Below, one piece after another: positions 18,277-27,731 of a stretch of 64,000 bases of DNA; within the stretch, counting starts at the first letter, position 1, and every line of letters starts with the position of its first letter. A program made the translations under genes and the position numbers. The notes beneath the pieces are model-generated. The model was given only the letters and a program-made list of their open reading frames with translations, was not told the origin of the DNA and did not search any database. Source of the stretch: an uncultured Dehalococcoidia bacterium (GTDB lineage: Bacteria; Chloroflexota; Dehalococcoidia; Lucifugimonadales; UBA1127); assembly GCA_951812285.1 (NCBI GenBank), contig OX638292.1, forward strand, positions 2,193,001 to 2,257,000, in the 5' to 3' direction.

Positions 18277-19569
18277 CTACCCCGCCGCGGCCTTCCTCAT
18301 CGCGATGTCCGCCGCCTCGAGCGTCAGCTCTAGGTCCGCCGGCGTATGCACCGTCGACACAAACGCCGCCTCAAACGCCGACGGCGCAAAGTACACCCCC
18401 TGCTCCAGCATCGAGTGGAAGTACCGCGAGTACGCCCCCGCGTCCGACCGCGTTACCGCCTCCCAGCCGTCCACCGGCCCCGGGTTGAAGAACATGCTGA
18501 ACAGCGACCCCACCCGGTTGATCGTCACCGGGACCTCGTGCGCCGCCGCAGCCGCTGCCAGCCCATCCGTCAGCTCGAGCGCCGTCTCCTCCAGCCCCTC
18601 GTACACGCCCGGCCTCTCGACCGACTTCAGCGTCGCGATCCCCGCCGCCACGGCCACCGGGTTCCCTGACAGCGTGCCCGCCTGGTACGCCGGGCCCAGC
18701 GGCGCCACCTGCTCCATCACCTCGCGCCGCCCGCCGTACGCGCCGATTGGCATCCCGCCCCCGATGATCTTCCCCAGCGTCGTCAGGTCCGGCGTGACGC
18801 CGTACAACCCCTGCGCCCCGCCGTGCGCGACCCGGAACCCCGTGATCACCTCGTCGAAGATGAGCAACGCCCCATGCTCCGTCGTTATGTCCCGCAGCCC
18901 CTGTAGGAACCCATCCGCCGGCGGCACGACGCCCATGTTGCCCGCCACCGGCTCCACGATCACCGCAGCGATGTCCCCGCCGTGCGCCGCAAACTGCGCC
19001 CGCACGCTCTCGAGGTCGTTGTAGTCCGCCAGCAGCGTCTCGCCCGCGTACCCCGCCGGCACCCCCGCGCTGTCCGGCACGCTCAGCGTCGCCGCCCCCG
19101 AGCCCGCCTTCACCAGCAGCCCGTCCGAGTGCCCGTGGTAGCACCCCACGAACTTCACCACCTTCGACCGCCCCGTGTGCGCCCTCGCCACACGGATCGC
19201 GCTCATGCACGCCTCCGTGCCCGAGTTCACCAGCCGCACCAGCTCGACCGACGGCAGCGCCGCGCAGATCAGCCTCGCCAGCTCCACCTCGCCCGGCGTC
19301 GGCGCCCCAAAACTCGTCCCACGGCTCGCCGACTCCTGCACCGCCAGCACCACCGACGGGTGCGCGTGCCCCAGCATCAGCGGCCCCCACGACGCCAGGT
19401 AGTCGATGTACTCGTTGTTGTCCGCGTCCCACACCCGCGACCCGCGTCCCCGCAGGATGAACGGCGGCTCGCCGCCCACGCCCCGGAACGACCGCACGGG
19501 GCTGTTCACCCCGCCGGGAATGACCTTCTGCGCTTCCTCGAATAGCCGCTTGGACAGGTTGTTGTTCAT
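18277..19569 (-). CDS. hemL: Glutamate-1-semialdehyde 2,1-aminomutase
   Basis: A 430-aa PLP enzyme converting glutamate-1-semialdehyde to 5-aminolevulinate, the second step of the C5 pathway. Seen: [20 protein letters not shown] (typical HemL opening), [33 protein letters not shown], the Schiff-base Lys in [19 protein letters not shown], and [16 protein letters not shown]. It is the last gene of the operon, 39 bp after the DUF3052-fusion gene and just before the terminator. Its partner glutamyl-tRNA reductase is encoded upstream in the same operon. Confidence 0.96.
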   Translation of the reverse strand: MNNNLSKRLFEEAQKVIPGGVNSPVRSFRGVGGEPPFILRGRGSRVWDADNNEYIDYLASWGPLMLGHAHPSVVLAVQESASRGTSFGAPTPGEVELARLICAALPSVELVRLVNSGTEACMSAIRVARAHTGRSKVVKFVGCYHGHSDGLLVKAGSGAATLSVPDSAGVPAGYAGETLLADYNDLESVRAQFAAHGGDIAAVIVEPVAGNMGVVPPADGFLQGLRDITTEHGALLIFDEVITGFRVAHGGAQGLYGVTPDLTTLGKIIGGGMPIGAYGGRREVMEQVAPLGPAYQAGTLSGNPVAVAAGIATLKSVERPGVYEGLEETALELTDGLAAAAAAHEVPVTINRVGSLFSMFFNPGPVDGWEAVTRSDAGAYSRYFHSMLEQGVYFAPSAFEAAFVSTVHTPADLELTLEAADIAMRKAAAG

Positions 19570-19608
19570 GGTGAGTCAGTCCTTGTTGAAGTTGATGTAG
19601 GTTCCGTG

Positions 19609-20394
19609 CTACGGCGTCTTCCGCCGCGTGAAGAGCAGCCCGCTCCACGTCTTGTCGATGGCCGCCACCTTGTAGTCGACCAGCCCCGCCGCGAGTCCCT
19701 CCTCGCGCACCGCCTGCTGCGTCAGGTCCGTCGCCACCCCCGAGGCCCGCTTCGGCCACGCCATCCACAGCGCCCCGCGCTCCTCGACGGCCTCTATCGC
19801 CCGCGACAGCCCCGCCTCCAGCTCGGCCTGCGAGCGGAGAAACCACACGGCCAGCGGGCTCGGCCCCGCGCCGTCCCACGCCAGCGACGCTCCCTCCGGC
19901 AGCGGCCCCAGCGTCTCGCCGAACGACTCCGGCGCGCCCAGCAGCGCCACCGTCATCCCCGGCTTCACGCCAAGCTTCTTCGGCAGCGGCGTCCCCGAGT
20001 ACCCCGCGAATTGCGACTCCGGCACCACCGGCGACTCCGGCGGGTTCGCAATCGCCTCGGCCAGCGCCCCTCCGACGCCCTCCCAGTCCGCGTACGCCGC
20101 GTCCGGCAGCGCCTCGCGTAGCCGCGCCACCTTCTCGGCGTCGCCCCCAGCGAAGACCATCGGCACGCCCCGTGTCGTCTTCCGCTCCCGCAGCGAGATC
20201 GCCAGCTCCCGCATGTGCGACGGCACCCGCGTGATGTCGAAGACGTACGCGTCCGGCGGCGTCTGCCACACCCGCTTCAGCGACTCCCGGTCGTCAATTG
20301 GGTCGAAGAGCACGTCGTACCCCAGCGCGTGCAGCGCCGCGATGCGCTCCGCCGCCTCCAGCGGCCGCAGGTGGAGCAGGCGCACCCGGGGCAT
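19609..20394 (-). CDS. Receiver-like domain fused to a DUF3052 domain
   Basis: A 261-aa protein in two parts. Residues 1-115 look like a response-regulator receiver fold without an intact phosphorylation site (VRLLHLRPLEAAERIAALHAL, DAYVFDITRVPSHMRELA, GVPMVFAGGD). Residues about 125-261 match DUF3052 (FAGYSGTPLPKKLGVKPGMT, ALWMAWPKRASG, VDYKVAAIDKTWSGLLFT). Function is unknown. It is tightly packed between xthA and hemL inside the heme operon and is presumably co-transcribed. Confidence 0.75.
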   Translation of the reverse strand: MPRVRLLHLRPLEAAERIAALHALGYDVLFDPIDDRESLKRVWQTPPDAYVFDITRVPSHMRELAISLRERKTTRGVPMVFAGGDAEKVARLREALPDAAYADWEGVGGALAEAIANPPESPVVPESQFAGYSGTPLPKKLGVKPGMTVALLGAPESFGETLGPLPEGASLAWDGAGPSPLAVWFLRSQAELEAGLSRAIEAVEERGALWMAWPKRASGVATDLTQQAVREEGLAAGLVDYKVAAIDKTWSGLLFTRRKTP

Positions 20395-20396
20395 GG

Positions 20397-21176
20397 CTAG
20401 CCGCTAACCTCGATGTCGATCCCCACCGGGCAGTGGTCGCTCCCCATGACCTCCGGCAGGATGAAAGCCCCCTTGAGCTTGCCCGCCAGCCCCTCGCTCG
20501 CGTAGAAGTAGTCGATGCGCCACCCCACGTTCCGGTCCCGCGCCCGCGTGACCATGTCCCAGTATGTGTAGTTCCCCGGTCCGTCGTCGAACACCCGGAA
20601 CGTGTCCAGGTGCCCGTGCGACAGCAGCTTTGAGACCCACTCCCGCTCCATCTCCATGAACCCCGATGTGTTCTCGTTCTCCTTCGGCCGCGCCAGGTCG
20701 ATCGCCTTGTGCGCCGTGTTCACGTCCCCGCAGATGACCACGTTGCGCCCCGACGCCGTCTGCGAGTCGATGTGCTCAAGGAACGCGTCGTAGAACCGCA
20801 TCTTGTAGTCCAGGCGCACCTCGGAGCTCCTGCCGTTCGGGAAGTACACCGAGTACAGCAGGAAGTCGCCGTAGTCCGCGATGAGCGTCCGCCCCTCGCT
20901 GTCGAACTCGTCGACGCCGAACCCCGCCGTCACCGACGCTGGCTCCCACTTCGTGTAGATCGCAACCCCGCTGTACCCCTTCCGCTCCGCCGAGGCGTAG
21001 TACGCGTGGTACCCCTCCATCTCCGTCAGCGACTTGGGCAGTTGGTCCGGGTGCGCCTTCGTCTCCTGTATGCACAGCACGTCCGGGTCCGCCTCCGCCA
21101 TCCACTCCAGGAACCCCTTCTTGAGCCCCGCGCGGATGCCGTTCACGTTCCATGAGAGCAGCCTCAGCGTCGCCAT
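20397..21176 (-). CDS. xthA: Exodeoxyribonuclease III / AP endonuclease
   Basis: A 259-aa EEP-family nuclease for base-excision repair. Seen: LLSWNVNGIRAGLKKG, the metal-binding Glu in VLCIQETKA, the Tyr region KGYSGVAIYTKW, VVICGDVNTAHKAIDLARP, and the catalytic SDHCPVGIDIEV end. The longest frame (to 22001) only overlaps hemB antisense-like sequence; the true ATG at 21176 overlaps the hemB stop as TAATG, indicating translational coupling. A DNA-repair gene inside a heme operon is unusual. Confidence 0.93.
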   Translation of the reverse strand: MATLRLLSWNVNGIRAGLKKGFLEWMAEADPDVLCIQETKAHPDQLPKSLTEMEGYHAYYASAERKGYSGVAIYTKWEPASVTAGFGVDEFDSEGRTLIADYGDFLLYSVYFPNGRSSEVRLDYKMRFYDAFLEHIDSQTASGRNVVICGDVNTAHKAIDLARPKENENTSGFMEMEREWVSKLLSHGHLDTFRVFDDGPGNYTYWDMVTRARDRNVGWRIDYFYASEGLAGKLKGAFILPEVMGSDHCPVGIDIEVSG

Positions 21177-22159
21177 TACTCCTCCCTCTGCAGCCGGCGC
21201 GCCACGTCCTTCGCGAAGTACGTGATGAGGATGTCCGCCCCCGCGCGCCGGATGGCGGTCAGCACTTCCATGGCAACCCGGCCCTCGTCGAGCCAGCCCA
21301 TCTGCCCCGCCGCCTTGATCATGCTGTACTCGCCGCTCACGTTGTACGCCGCCAGCGGGTGCGGGAACGCGTCCCGCGCCTGCCGCAGCACGTCCAGGTA
21401 CGCCAGCGCCGGCTTCACCATCAGGATGTCGGCGCCCTCCGCCGCGTCCTGTTCCAGCTCCCGCATCGCCATCCGCGCGTTCGACGGGTCCATCTGGTAC
21501 CCCCGCCGGTCGCCCACCTGCGGCGTCGAGTCCGCTGCCACCCGGAACGGCCCGTAGAACGCCGACGCAAACTTCGACGCGTATGCCATCACCGGCGTGT
21601 CGTCGAGCCCCGCCGCGTCCAGCGCCGAGCGTATCGCCCCGACCTGCCCGTCCATCATCGCCGACGGCGCGACAATGTCCGCCCCCGCCTGCGCGTGCGA
21701 CACCGCCGTCTTCGCCAGCAGCTCCAGCGTCGCGTCGTTGTCGACGGTCGCCCCGTCGAGGATCCCGCAGTGCCCGTGGTCCGTGTACTCGCACAGGCAC
21801 ACGTCCGTCACGACCGCCAGCTCCGGCACGGCCGCCTTGATCGCCCGCACCGCCTCCTGCACCACGCCCGTCGACGCGTACGCCTGCGACCCCACGCCGT
21901 CCTTGTCGTTCGGCAGCCCGAACAGCAGCACCGCCGGGATCCCCAGCGACGCCACCTCCCGCGCCTCGTCCGCCAGCGCCGAGATCGGCAGTTGGTAGCA
22001 CCCCGGCATCGGCTCGATCGGCGTCGGTGCCCCCTCTGCCTCAGTCACGAAGAGCGGGTACACGAACGACGACGCCGACAACCGCGTCTCCTGCGCCAGC
22101 CGCCGCACGGCCTCCGAGCCGCGCAGCCGCCGCAACCGGACCGTCGGAAACTCTGCCAT
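21176..22159 (-). CDS. hemB: Delta-aminolevulinic acid dehydratase (porphobilinogen synthase)
   Basis: A 327-aa TIM-barrel enzyme joining two aminolevulinates into porphobilinogen. Both active-site lysines are seen (PVMAYASKFASAFYGPFR and ADILMVKPALAYLD). The cysteine cluster VCLCEYTDHGHCG indicates the zinc-dependent type. ATG at 22159 is preceded by GGAGGGA. It follows cobA-hemD by about 50 bp and its stop overlaps the xthA start. Confidence 0.95.
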   Translation of the reverse strand: MAEFPTVRLRRLRGSEAVRRLAQETRLSASSFVYPLFVTEAEGAPTPIEPMPGCYQLPISALADEAREVASLGIPAVLLFGLPNDKDGVGSQAYASTGVVQEAVRAIKAAVPELAVVTDVCLCEYTDHGHCGILDGATVDNDATLELLAKTAVSHAQAGADIVAPSAMMDGQVGAIRSALDAAGLDDTPVMAYASKFASAFYGPFRVAADSTPQVGDRRGYQMDPSNARMAMRELEQDAAEGADILMVKPALAYLDVLRQARDAFPHPLAAYNVSGEYSMIKAAGQMGWLDEGRVAMEVLTAIRRAGADILITYFAKDVARRLQREE

Positions 22160-22211
22160 GACTCCCTCCGAGACTATCTCGTGCCGAGCTGTCCTCAACT
22201 CGGCCCCTTAG

Positions 22212-23732
22212 TCAGCTTGCCTGCCGGGCGAACCACCCCTCCAGCGCATCCACCATGCCCGGGATCGTGTACTCCTCGCCGACGGCGTCCACGCGCACAC
22301 CGAGCCCCCGCGCCGTCTCCGCCGTGACCGGCCCGATGCACGCCACCGCGCACCCGTTCACCGCCGCCGGGTCGCCACCGAGCGCGTCCACCAGCCCCCG
22401 CACCGTCGACGAGCTCGCAAACGTGACCGCGTCAACACCCTCCGCGAAGACGTCCTTGGCCCGCTCCGCCACGTCCTCCCCCGGCCTAGCGCGGTACAGC
22501 AGCACCTCGTCAACCGAGGCGCCCGCCTTCTGCAGCTCCTCGATGAGCACGCTCCGCCCGCCCTCGGCCCGCGGCAGCAACACCCGGTCGCCAGCCGACA
22601 ACAACGGCGCCAGCCCCGATGCCAGCGCCTCCGCCACGTACGACTCCGGCATGAAGTCGTCCTTGATCCCGTGCTCCTGCAACGCCCGCGCCGTCCCCGG
22701 CCCGATGACCGCCAGCCGCACGCCGCCCAGCGCCCGCGCGTCCAGCCCCCGTGCCGTCAGCCCGTCGAAGAACAGCCCCACGCCGTTCGCGCTCGTGAAC
22801 ACCAACCACTGATACGCCGAGATTTCGGCCAGTGCCCGGTCCAGAGTGGCGGCGCTGTCCAGCGGCTCCACCGCGATCACCGGCAGCTCCACCGGCACCG
22901 CCCCCCGCGACGCCAGCAGCGCGCTCAGCGCCGACGCCTGTTGTCGCGTCCGCGTCACCAGCACCCGCTTCCCGAAGAGCGGGCTCGTGTCGAACCACCG
23001 CAACTCATCGCGCATCGCCGCCACCTGCCCGACGATCGTCACCGCCGGCGGCCGCAGCCCCGCGTCCGCCACTCGCTCCACCACCGTCGCCAGGTCCGCC
23101 GACACCGACCGTTGCTGCGGCGTTGAACCCCACTCCACCACGCACACCGGTGTGTCCGGAGGCTTCCCCGCCGTCGTCAACGCGCCGACAACCGAGGGCA
23201 GCGTCTCGACGCCCATGAGCACCACCAGCGTGTCCACCCGCGCCAATGCGTCCCAGTCGACGCCCGACGCGGCCCGAGAGGGGTCCTCGCTCCCCGTCAC
23301 CACGGCAAAGTTCGCAGCCACCTTGCGCTGTGTCACCGGGATGCCCGCGTACGCCGCCGCCGCGATGGCCGACGTGACCCCCGGCACCACCTCAAACGGC
23401 ACCGAGGCCGCCGCCAGCGCCAGCGCCTCCTCGCCCCCGCGTCCAAACACGAACGGGTCGCCGCCCTTGAGCCGCACCACCCGCTTCCCCGCCGTGCCGT
23501 GCTCCACAAGCAGCGCGCTGATCTCCTCCTGCGACATCAGGTGGTCGCCCCGCCGCTTGCCCGCGTTGATGACAAGCGCGTCGGGCCGTACGTGCGTCAG
23601 TAGTTGCTCGGCAATGAGCCGGTCATGTACCACGACGTCCGCCACCTGCAGCAGTGCAAGCCCCTTGGCCGTGATGAGTCCCGGGTCCCCCGGACCCGCG
23701 CCCACCAGCGAGACTTTGCCCGCCCCGCTCAT
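22212..23732 (-). CDS. cobA-hemD: Fused uroporphyrinogen-III C-methyltransferase and uroporphyrinogen-III synthase
   Basis: A 506-aa bifunctional protein. Residues 1-245 are the SAM-dependent methyltransferase making precorrin-2 (VSLVGAGPGDPGLITAKG, VVRLKGGDPFVFGRGGEE, SAIAAAAYAGIPVT). Residues about 250-506 are HemD, which closes hydroxymethylbilane to uroporphyrinogen III (KRVLVTRTRQQASALSALL, YQWLVFTSANGV, DAVTFASSSTVRG). The fusion channels the pathway towards siroheme. The start overlaps the end of hemC by 4 nt (ATGA). Confidence 0.93.
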   Translation of the reverse strand: MSGAGKVSLVGAGPGDPGLITAKGLALLQVADVVVHDRLIAEQLLTHVRPDALVINAGKRRGDHLMSQEEISALLVEHGTAGKRVVRLKGGDPFVFGRGGEEALALAAASVPFEVVPGVTSAIAAAAYAGIPVTQRKVAANFAVVTGSEDPSRAASGVDWDALARVDTLVVLMGVETLPSVVGALTTAGKPPDTPVCVVEWGSTPQQRSVSADLATVVERVADAGLRPPAVTIVGQVAAMRDELRWFDTSPLFGKRVLVTRTRQQASALSALLASRGAVPVELPVIAVEPLDSAATLDRALAEISAYQWLVFTSANGVGLFFDGLTARGLDARALGGVRLAVIGPGTARALQEHGIKDDFMPESYVAEALASGLAPLLSAGDRVLLPRAEGGRSVLIEELQKAGASVDEVLLYRARPGEDVAERAKDVFAEGVDAVTFASSSTVRGLVDALGGDPAAVNGCAVACIGPVTAETARGLGVRVDAVGEEYTIPGMVDALEGWFARQAS

Positions 23733-24673
23733 GCCCCGTCCTCCGCCAGCAGCGCCGCCGCGCCCTGCTCCAGCAGCTTCCGCGCCAACTCCCCGCCGAG
23801 CGCCTCTGCATCCCGCGCCTCGCCTGCCGCGAAGTCCCGGTACATAAGCTCACCCGTAGGGTGAGCCACCATGCCGAAGACGCGGATGTACTCGTTCATC
23901 ACGCTCCCAAAGCATCCCATCGGCGTGCGGCACCCGCCGCCCATCGCCCGCAGGAACGCCCGCTCCGCCGTGACTTCCCACCGTGTCGCCCGGTGCTCCA
24001 GCGCCGCCAGCATCCCGAGCAGTTCCCCGTCGTCCGACCGTGCCTGCAGCGCGATCGCCCCCTGCCCGACGGCGGGGATGAACGTCAGCGGGTCCAGCCG
24101 CTCCGTCGCCTCGCTCTCGCGCCCCAGCCGGACCAGCCCGGCCGCCGCGAGCACCAGCGCGTCGTACTGCCCTTCCTGCATCTTCCGTATCCGCGTGCCC
24201 ACGTTCCCCCGCACGCCATGCACCACCGCGTCCGGTCGCGCGGCCCGCACCAGCGCCGCACGACGAGGGCTGCTCGTCCCGACGACCGCCCCCAGCGGCA
24301 GCCCCGCCAGCGTCGCCCCCGAACGGCTCACGACGACGTCGCACGGGTCCTCGCGCTCCAGCACCGCCGCGATCGCCAGCCCCTCCGGCCCCGTCGCCGA
24401 CATGTCCTTCAGGCTGTGCGCCGCCATGTCGATGCGCCCATCCAGCAGCGCCGCCTCCAGCTCCTTCGTGAACACACCAAGCCCAAGCTCCGACAGCGGC
24501 GTCTCTTGGGAAGCGTCTCCGGTGGTGGTCACAACCTGCACGTCAACGTCAACATTGGGATATCGGGCCTTCAGCGCGTCAACCGCCCGCTCCGCCTGTG
24601 CCAGCGCCAGCGGGCTCCCGCGCGTCCCCACGACGATGCGCCTCCGCACCGAGGCGGTGTCACCCGCGGTCAT
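23729..24673 (-). CDS. hemC: Porphobilinogen deaminase (hydroxymethylbilane synthase)
   Basis: A 314-aa enzyme polymerising four porphobilinogens. Seen: VGTRGSPLALAQAERAVDAL, the catalytic Asp in DMAAHSLKDM, GTSSPRRAALVRAARPD, and the Cys carrying the dipyrromethane cofactor in RAMGGGCRTPMGCF. The longer frame to 25003 is antisense noise; ATG at 24673 starts 2 nt after the hemA stop. It overlaps cobA-hemD by 4 nt. Confidence 0.95.
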   Translation of the reverse strand: MTAGDTASVRRRIVVGTRGSPLALAQAERAVDALKARYPNVDVDVQVVTTTGDASQETPLSELGLGVFTKELEAALLDGRIDMAAHSLKDMSATGPEGLAIAAVLEREDPCDVVVSRSGATLAGLPLGAVVGTSSPRRAALVRAARPDAVVHGVRGNVGTRIRKMQEGQYDALVLAAAGLVRLGRESEATERLDPLTFIPAVGQGAIALQARSDDGELLGMLAALEHRATRWEVTAERAFLRAMGGGCRTPMGCFGSVMNEYIRVFGMVAHPTGELMYRDFAAGEARDAEALGGELARKLLEQGAAALLAEDGA

Positions 24674-24675
24674 GC

Positions 24676-25998
24676 CTACACCCGCTCTGCGGAGGCCCCG
24701 CTCGGGTCTTCCTCCGACTCGCCATCTGCCGATGGCGCATAGTCGGCTGACGCCTCGTCCAGCCGGAACAGCCACCGCAGCGTCTGGATGTCCTCCGGCC
24801 GGCCCTCGGCCTTCACCCGCGTCACGGGGTGGTGCAGCAGCTTGTTCACCAGCGCGCGGCTCAGCGCCGCCACCGTCTCCTGGTCCGCCTCCGCCAAATG
24901 CGACAGTCGACGCAGCGCCCGCTCCAGCTCCTGCTCCCGCAGCGTCTCCGCCTGCTCCCGCAGGTCGACCAGCGTCGGCACCACCCGCAGCGAGTCCCAC
25001 CACTCGTGGAACCGCGTCACCTCTTCCTCGACGATGGCCTCCACCCGCGCGGCCTCCTGTTGCCGCCGCTGCCGGTTCGTCTCCGCCACCCGGTCGAGGT
25101 CGCTCATGTCCGCCAGCGTCACCCCCGCGACGTCCCGCACCGCCGGGTCGATGTCCCGCGGCAGCGCGGCGTCCAGCAGCAGCAGCGGCCGTCCATCGCG
25201 CCCCGCCGCCGCGCCCGACACGTCCTCACCCGTCACCACGTAGCTCGGCGAGCCTGTGGCAGAGATGACGACGTCGTACTCGCGAAGCGCCGCCTGCAGC
25301 CCGTCCAGCGGCAGCACGTCCGCGCCGCCCAGCTCCTCCGCGAGCTCCGATGCGCGTACCTCGGTCCGGTTCATCACCGTCAGCCGCGAGATCCCCGCGT
25401 TCTGCAGCGCCTGCGCCGCCAGCCGCCCGGCCTCGCCCGCGCCGACGACGAGCCCGTGCGCGCCGTCCAGCTGCCCCAGCGTCCGCCGCGCCAGCTCCAC
25501 GAACGCGTAGCTCACCGACTGCGCGTTCCGCCCGATGTCCGTGTCCCGCCGCGCCCGCTTGCCCACGCGCAGTGCCTGGTGGAACGCATGCGTCATCGGC
25601 GAGTGCGCCGTCTTCGCCGCAACCGCCGCGCCAAACGCCTCGCGCACCTGCCCCAGCACCTCGGACTCACCCAAAATCATCGAGTCCAGGCTGCACGTCA
25701 CCCGGAACAGGTGCCGCGCCGCCGCGTCGTGGTGGTAGCCGTACACGAACGGCTCGACGCCCTCGTACCCGACGCCGTACGCATCGAGCACGCTCGCCGC
25801 GGCTTCCCGCGCGTCCTCCAGGTCCTCGGCCAGCGTGTAGAACTCCGTCCGGTTGCACGTGTGAAGCACGACGCCCTGCCCGGCCCACTCTGCGAGCATC
25901 CGGTTCGCCCCAGCCAGGTCGTGCCCCACGACGGCAAGCCGCTCCAGCGCCTCCAGCGGCGCCGTCCGGTGGTTGACCCCCACGACGGCCAGCTTCAC
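24676..25998 (-). CDS. hemA: Glutamyl-tRNA reductase
   Basis: A 440-aa NADPH enzyme, the first committed step of C5 tetrapyrrole synthesis. Seen: KLAVVGVNHRTAPLEALERL, the nucleophilic Cys in VVLHTCNRTEFY, DSMILGESEVLGQV, the dinucleotide site GLVVGAGEAGRLAAQAL, and a C-terminal helical dimerisation domain. The longest frame starts at 26028, but GTG at 25998 overlaps the stop of the upstream gene as GTGA and is preferred. Confidence 0.95.
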   Translation of the reverse strand: MKLAVVGVNHRTAPLEALERLAVVGHDLAGANRMLAEWAGQGVVLHTCNRTEFYTLAEDLEDAREAAASVLDAYGVGYEGVEPFVYGYHHDAAARHLFRVTCSLDSMILGESEVLGQVREAFGAAVAAKTAHSPMTHAFHQALRVGKRARRDTDIGRNAQSVSYAFVELARRTLGQLDGAHGLVVGAGEAGRLAAQALQNAGISRLTVMNRTEVRASELAEELGGADVLPLDGLQAALREYDVVISATGSPSYVVTGEDVSGAAAGRDGRPLLLLDAALPRDIDPAVRDVAGVTLADMSDLDRVAETNRQRRQQEAARVEAIVEEEVTRFHEWWDSLRVVPTLVDLREQAETLREQELERALRRLSHLAEADQETVAALSRALVNKLLHHPVTRVKAEGRPEDIQTLRWLFRLDEASADYAPSADGESEEDPSGASAERV

Positions 25999-26669
25999 GA
26001 CGCCACCGCCTTGACCCAGTGCGGCCACGACTCGAGCAGCTCCGTCAGCCGCGCCTCCGCGCGCTCACGCTCGCCGTTTTGGTACAAGTCCAGCACCTCC
26101 GCGTTCAACGACGCCTGCCATCCCTCCGGGTCCACCGTGACCGAGCGTCCCCGCAGGTCCGCCCGCACGCGCCCGACCATCTCCGCCAGGTCCGCGTACG
26201 CCAGCGCGTCGTTCGCCTCCAGCGATTCCCGCAGCTTCCGCGCCAGCGCCGGCGCCAGCCCGCCCGTCGACATCGCCAGCGTCACCGGCCCCCGCCTCAC
26301 GATGCTCGGCGCGATGAACGTGCACAGGTGCGTCACGTCCACGACGTTCAGCGGCACGTTCCGCTCCGTCGCCTCACGAGACACCGCCTCGTTAACGTCC
26401 GAGTCGTCCGTCGCCGCAATCGCGATGAACGCACCCGCCAGATCCCCCGCCGCGTACGTGCGCTCGTACAGCGTCACCGTGCCCGACTCGGCCAGCGCGC
26501 GCACCCGCTCCGTCGACTCCGGCGCCACGACGGTCACCACCGCCCCGGCGTCCAGCAGCCCCTCCACCTTGCGCTCCGCGATCGTCCCCCCGCCGATGAC
26601 GACGCATCGCCGTCCCTCGACGGTCAGGAAGACCGGGTAGTGCTTATGCGTAGCCGTCCGTTGCGCCAT
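25995..26669 (-). CDS. Precorrin-2 dehydrogenase (Met8/CysG-N type)
   Basis: A 224-aa protein with YPVFLTVEGRRCVVIGGGTIAERKVEGLL (Rossmann NAD site), AAGDLAGAFIAIAATDD and NVVDVTHLCTFIAPSIVRRG, characteristic of enzymes oxidising precorrin-2 to sirohydrochlorin. Some members also insert iron; whether this one does is not visible. No methyltransferase domain is attached, because that activity is in cobA-hemD. It lies 30 bp after ahbAB and overlaps hemA by 4 nt. Confidence 0.9.
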   Translation of the reverse strand: MAQRTATHKHYPVFLTVEGRRCVVIGGGTIAERKVEGLLDAGAVVTVVAPESTERVRALAESGTVTLYERTYAAGDLAGAFIAIAATDDSDVNEAVSREATERNVPLNVVDVTHLCTFIAPSIVRRGPVTLAMSTGGLAPALARKLRESLEANDALAYADLAEMVGRVRADLRGRSVTVDPEGWQASLNAEVLDLYQNGERERAEARLTELLESWPHWVKAVAS

Positions 26670-26699
26670 CCGAAATAACTCTCCGGTTGCCTCGCGCCC

Positions 26700-27731
26700 C
26701 TACACGAAGTAGCGGACGCGCGTCTTCTTGTACTCGCGCGTGCTGTACAGCAGGATGTAGTCGTCGACGCCCGTCTCCTCCGCCAGCTCCTTCGCGACCG
26801 CCTCGCACCGGCTCCGGCTCGTCGCGTGGATCATCGCGAAGTGGCTGTACGGCCAGTCCGGGAACACCGGCCGCTCGTAGCAGTGGCTCACCCACCGCGA
26901 GTTCGCCAGCGCCTGCCCCACCTGCAGCTTCCGCTCCTCCGGCACCCGCCACACAGACATCGCGTTCGAGCGGAACCCCGCCTTCCGGTGGTGCAGCACC
27001 GCGCTGTACCGACGCATCACGCCCCGCTCCTGAAAGCCGCGCATGATTGCGAACATCCCCTCGGGCGTCAGCCCCAGCCGCTCCGCCATCCCGTCGAACG
27101 GCCGCACGTCCAGCGACAGGTCCTCCTGCACCTCGCGCACCACGTCGATCTCGTAGTCCGTCAGGTGCTCCACCTTGTTCCAACTCTCGTTGTCCGGGCG
27201 GTAGTCGGCGGCGTTCCCCTCCTCGTTCACCATGTCGAAGTTCACGCCGATCTTGTAGAACCGCAGCGTCGGCAGCAGCCGCCACGATTCGACGTGCGTC
27301 TCCTCCGCCATCCGCGCCGCCGTCTCCTCCAGGCTCTCGTACGGCGGCACCGCGAGCGTGAACCAGAGGTTGTACTCGTGCCCCACACGCGCGTAGTTGT
27401 GGCTCACGCCCGGGTGCTTGTTGATCGCCAGCGCGCCCTTGTGCAGCAGCTCCTCCGGGTACCGGAACGCGATGAGCGACGTCTTGTACCCCAGCCGCCG
27501 CGTGTCGAAGATGCCGCTGATCTGCCGCACCACGTTCTCCCGCCGCAGCCGCCGGATCCGCTCGATGACGTCGTCCTCCTCCAGCCCCAGCTCCCGCCCG
27601 ATGGCCAGGTACGGCCGCTCGTCCATCGGGAACTCCGTCTGGATGACGTTCAGCACCTGCCGGTCGAGCAGGTCCATCTCCGCCGAGCGCGTTTCCTCCG
27701 CCGTCGACCTAGGCGCCTGCCTTGTTGCCAT
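26700..27731 (-). CDS. ahbAB: Siroheme decarboxylase, AhbA and AhbB fused (Lrp/AsnC-like)
   Basis: A 343-aa protein made of two Lrp/AsnC-like halves. Residues about 20-180 run LLDRQVLNVIQTEFPMDERP, IRRLRRENVVRQISGIFD, VSHNYARVGHEYNLWFTLAV. Residues about 190-343 run LTDYEIDVVREVQEDLSLDV, MFAIMRGFQERGVMRRYSAV, VSHCYERPVFPDWPYSHFAM. This is the signature of siroheme decarboxylase or the related NirDL/NirGH proteins of heme d1 synthesis, not a transcription factor. It removes two acetate carboxyls from siroheme. The 23-nt overlap with the upstream regulator supports co-transcription. Confidence 0.88.
   Translation of the reverse strand: MATRQAPRSTAEETRSAEMDLLDRQVLNVIQTEFPMDERPYLAIGRELGLEEDDVIERIRRLRRENVVRQISGIFDTRRLGYKTSLIAFRYPEELLHKGALAINKHPGVSHNYARVGHEYNLWFTLAVPPYESLEETAARMAEETHVESWRLLPTLRFYKIGVNFDMVNEEGNAADYRPDNESWNKVEHLTDYEIDVVREVQEDLSLDVRPFDGMAERLGLTPEGMFAIMRGFQERGVMRRYSAVLHHRKAGFRSNAMSVWRVPEERKLQVGQALANSRWVSHCYERPVFPDWPYSHFAMIHATSRSRCEAVAKELAEETGVDDYILLYSTREYKKTRVRYFV

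Noticed and set aside
20397..22001. 534-aa frame extending xthA upstream
   Set aside because: The upstream part is an out-of-frame reading of hemB.
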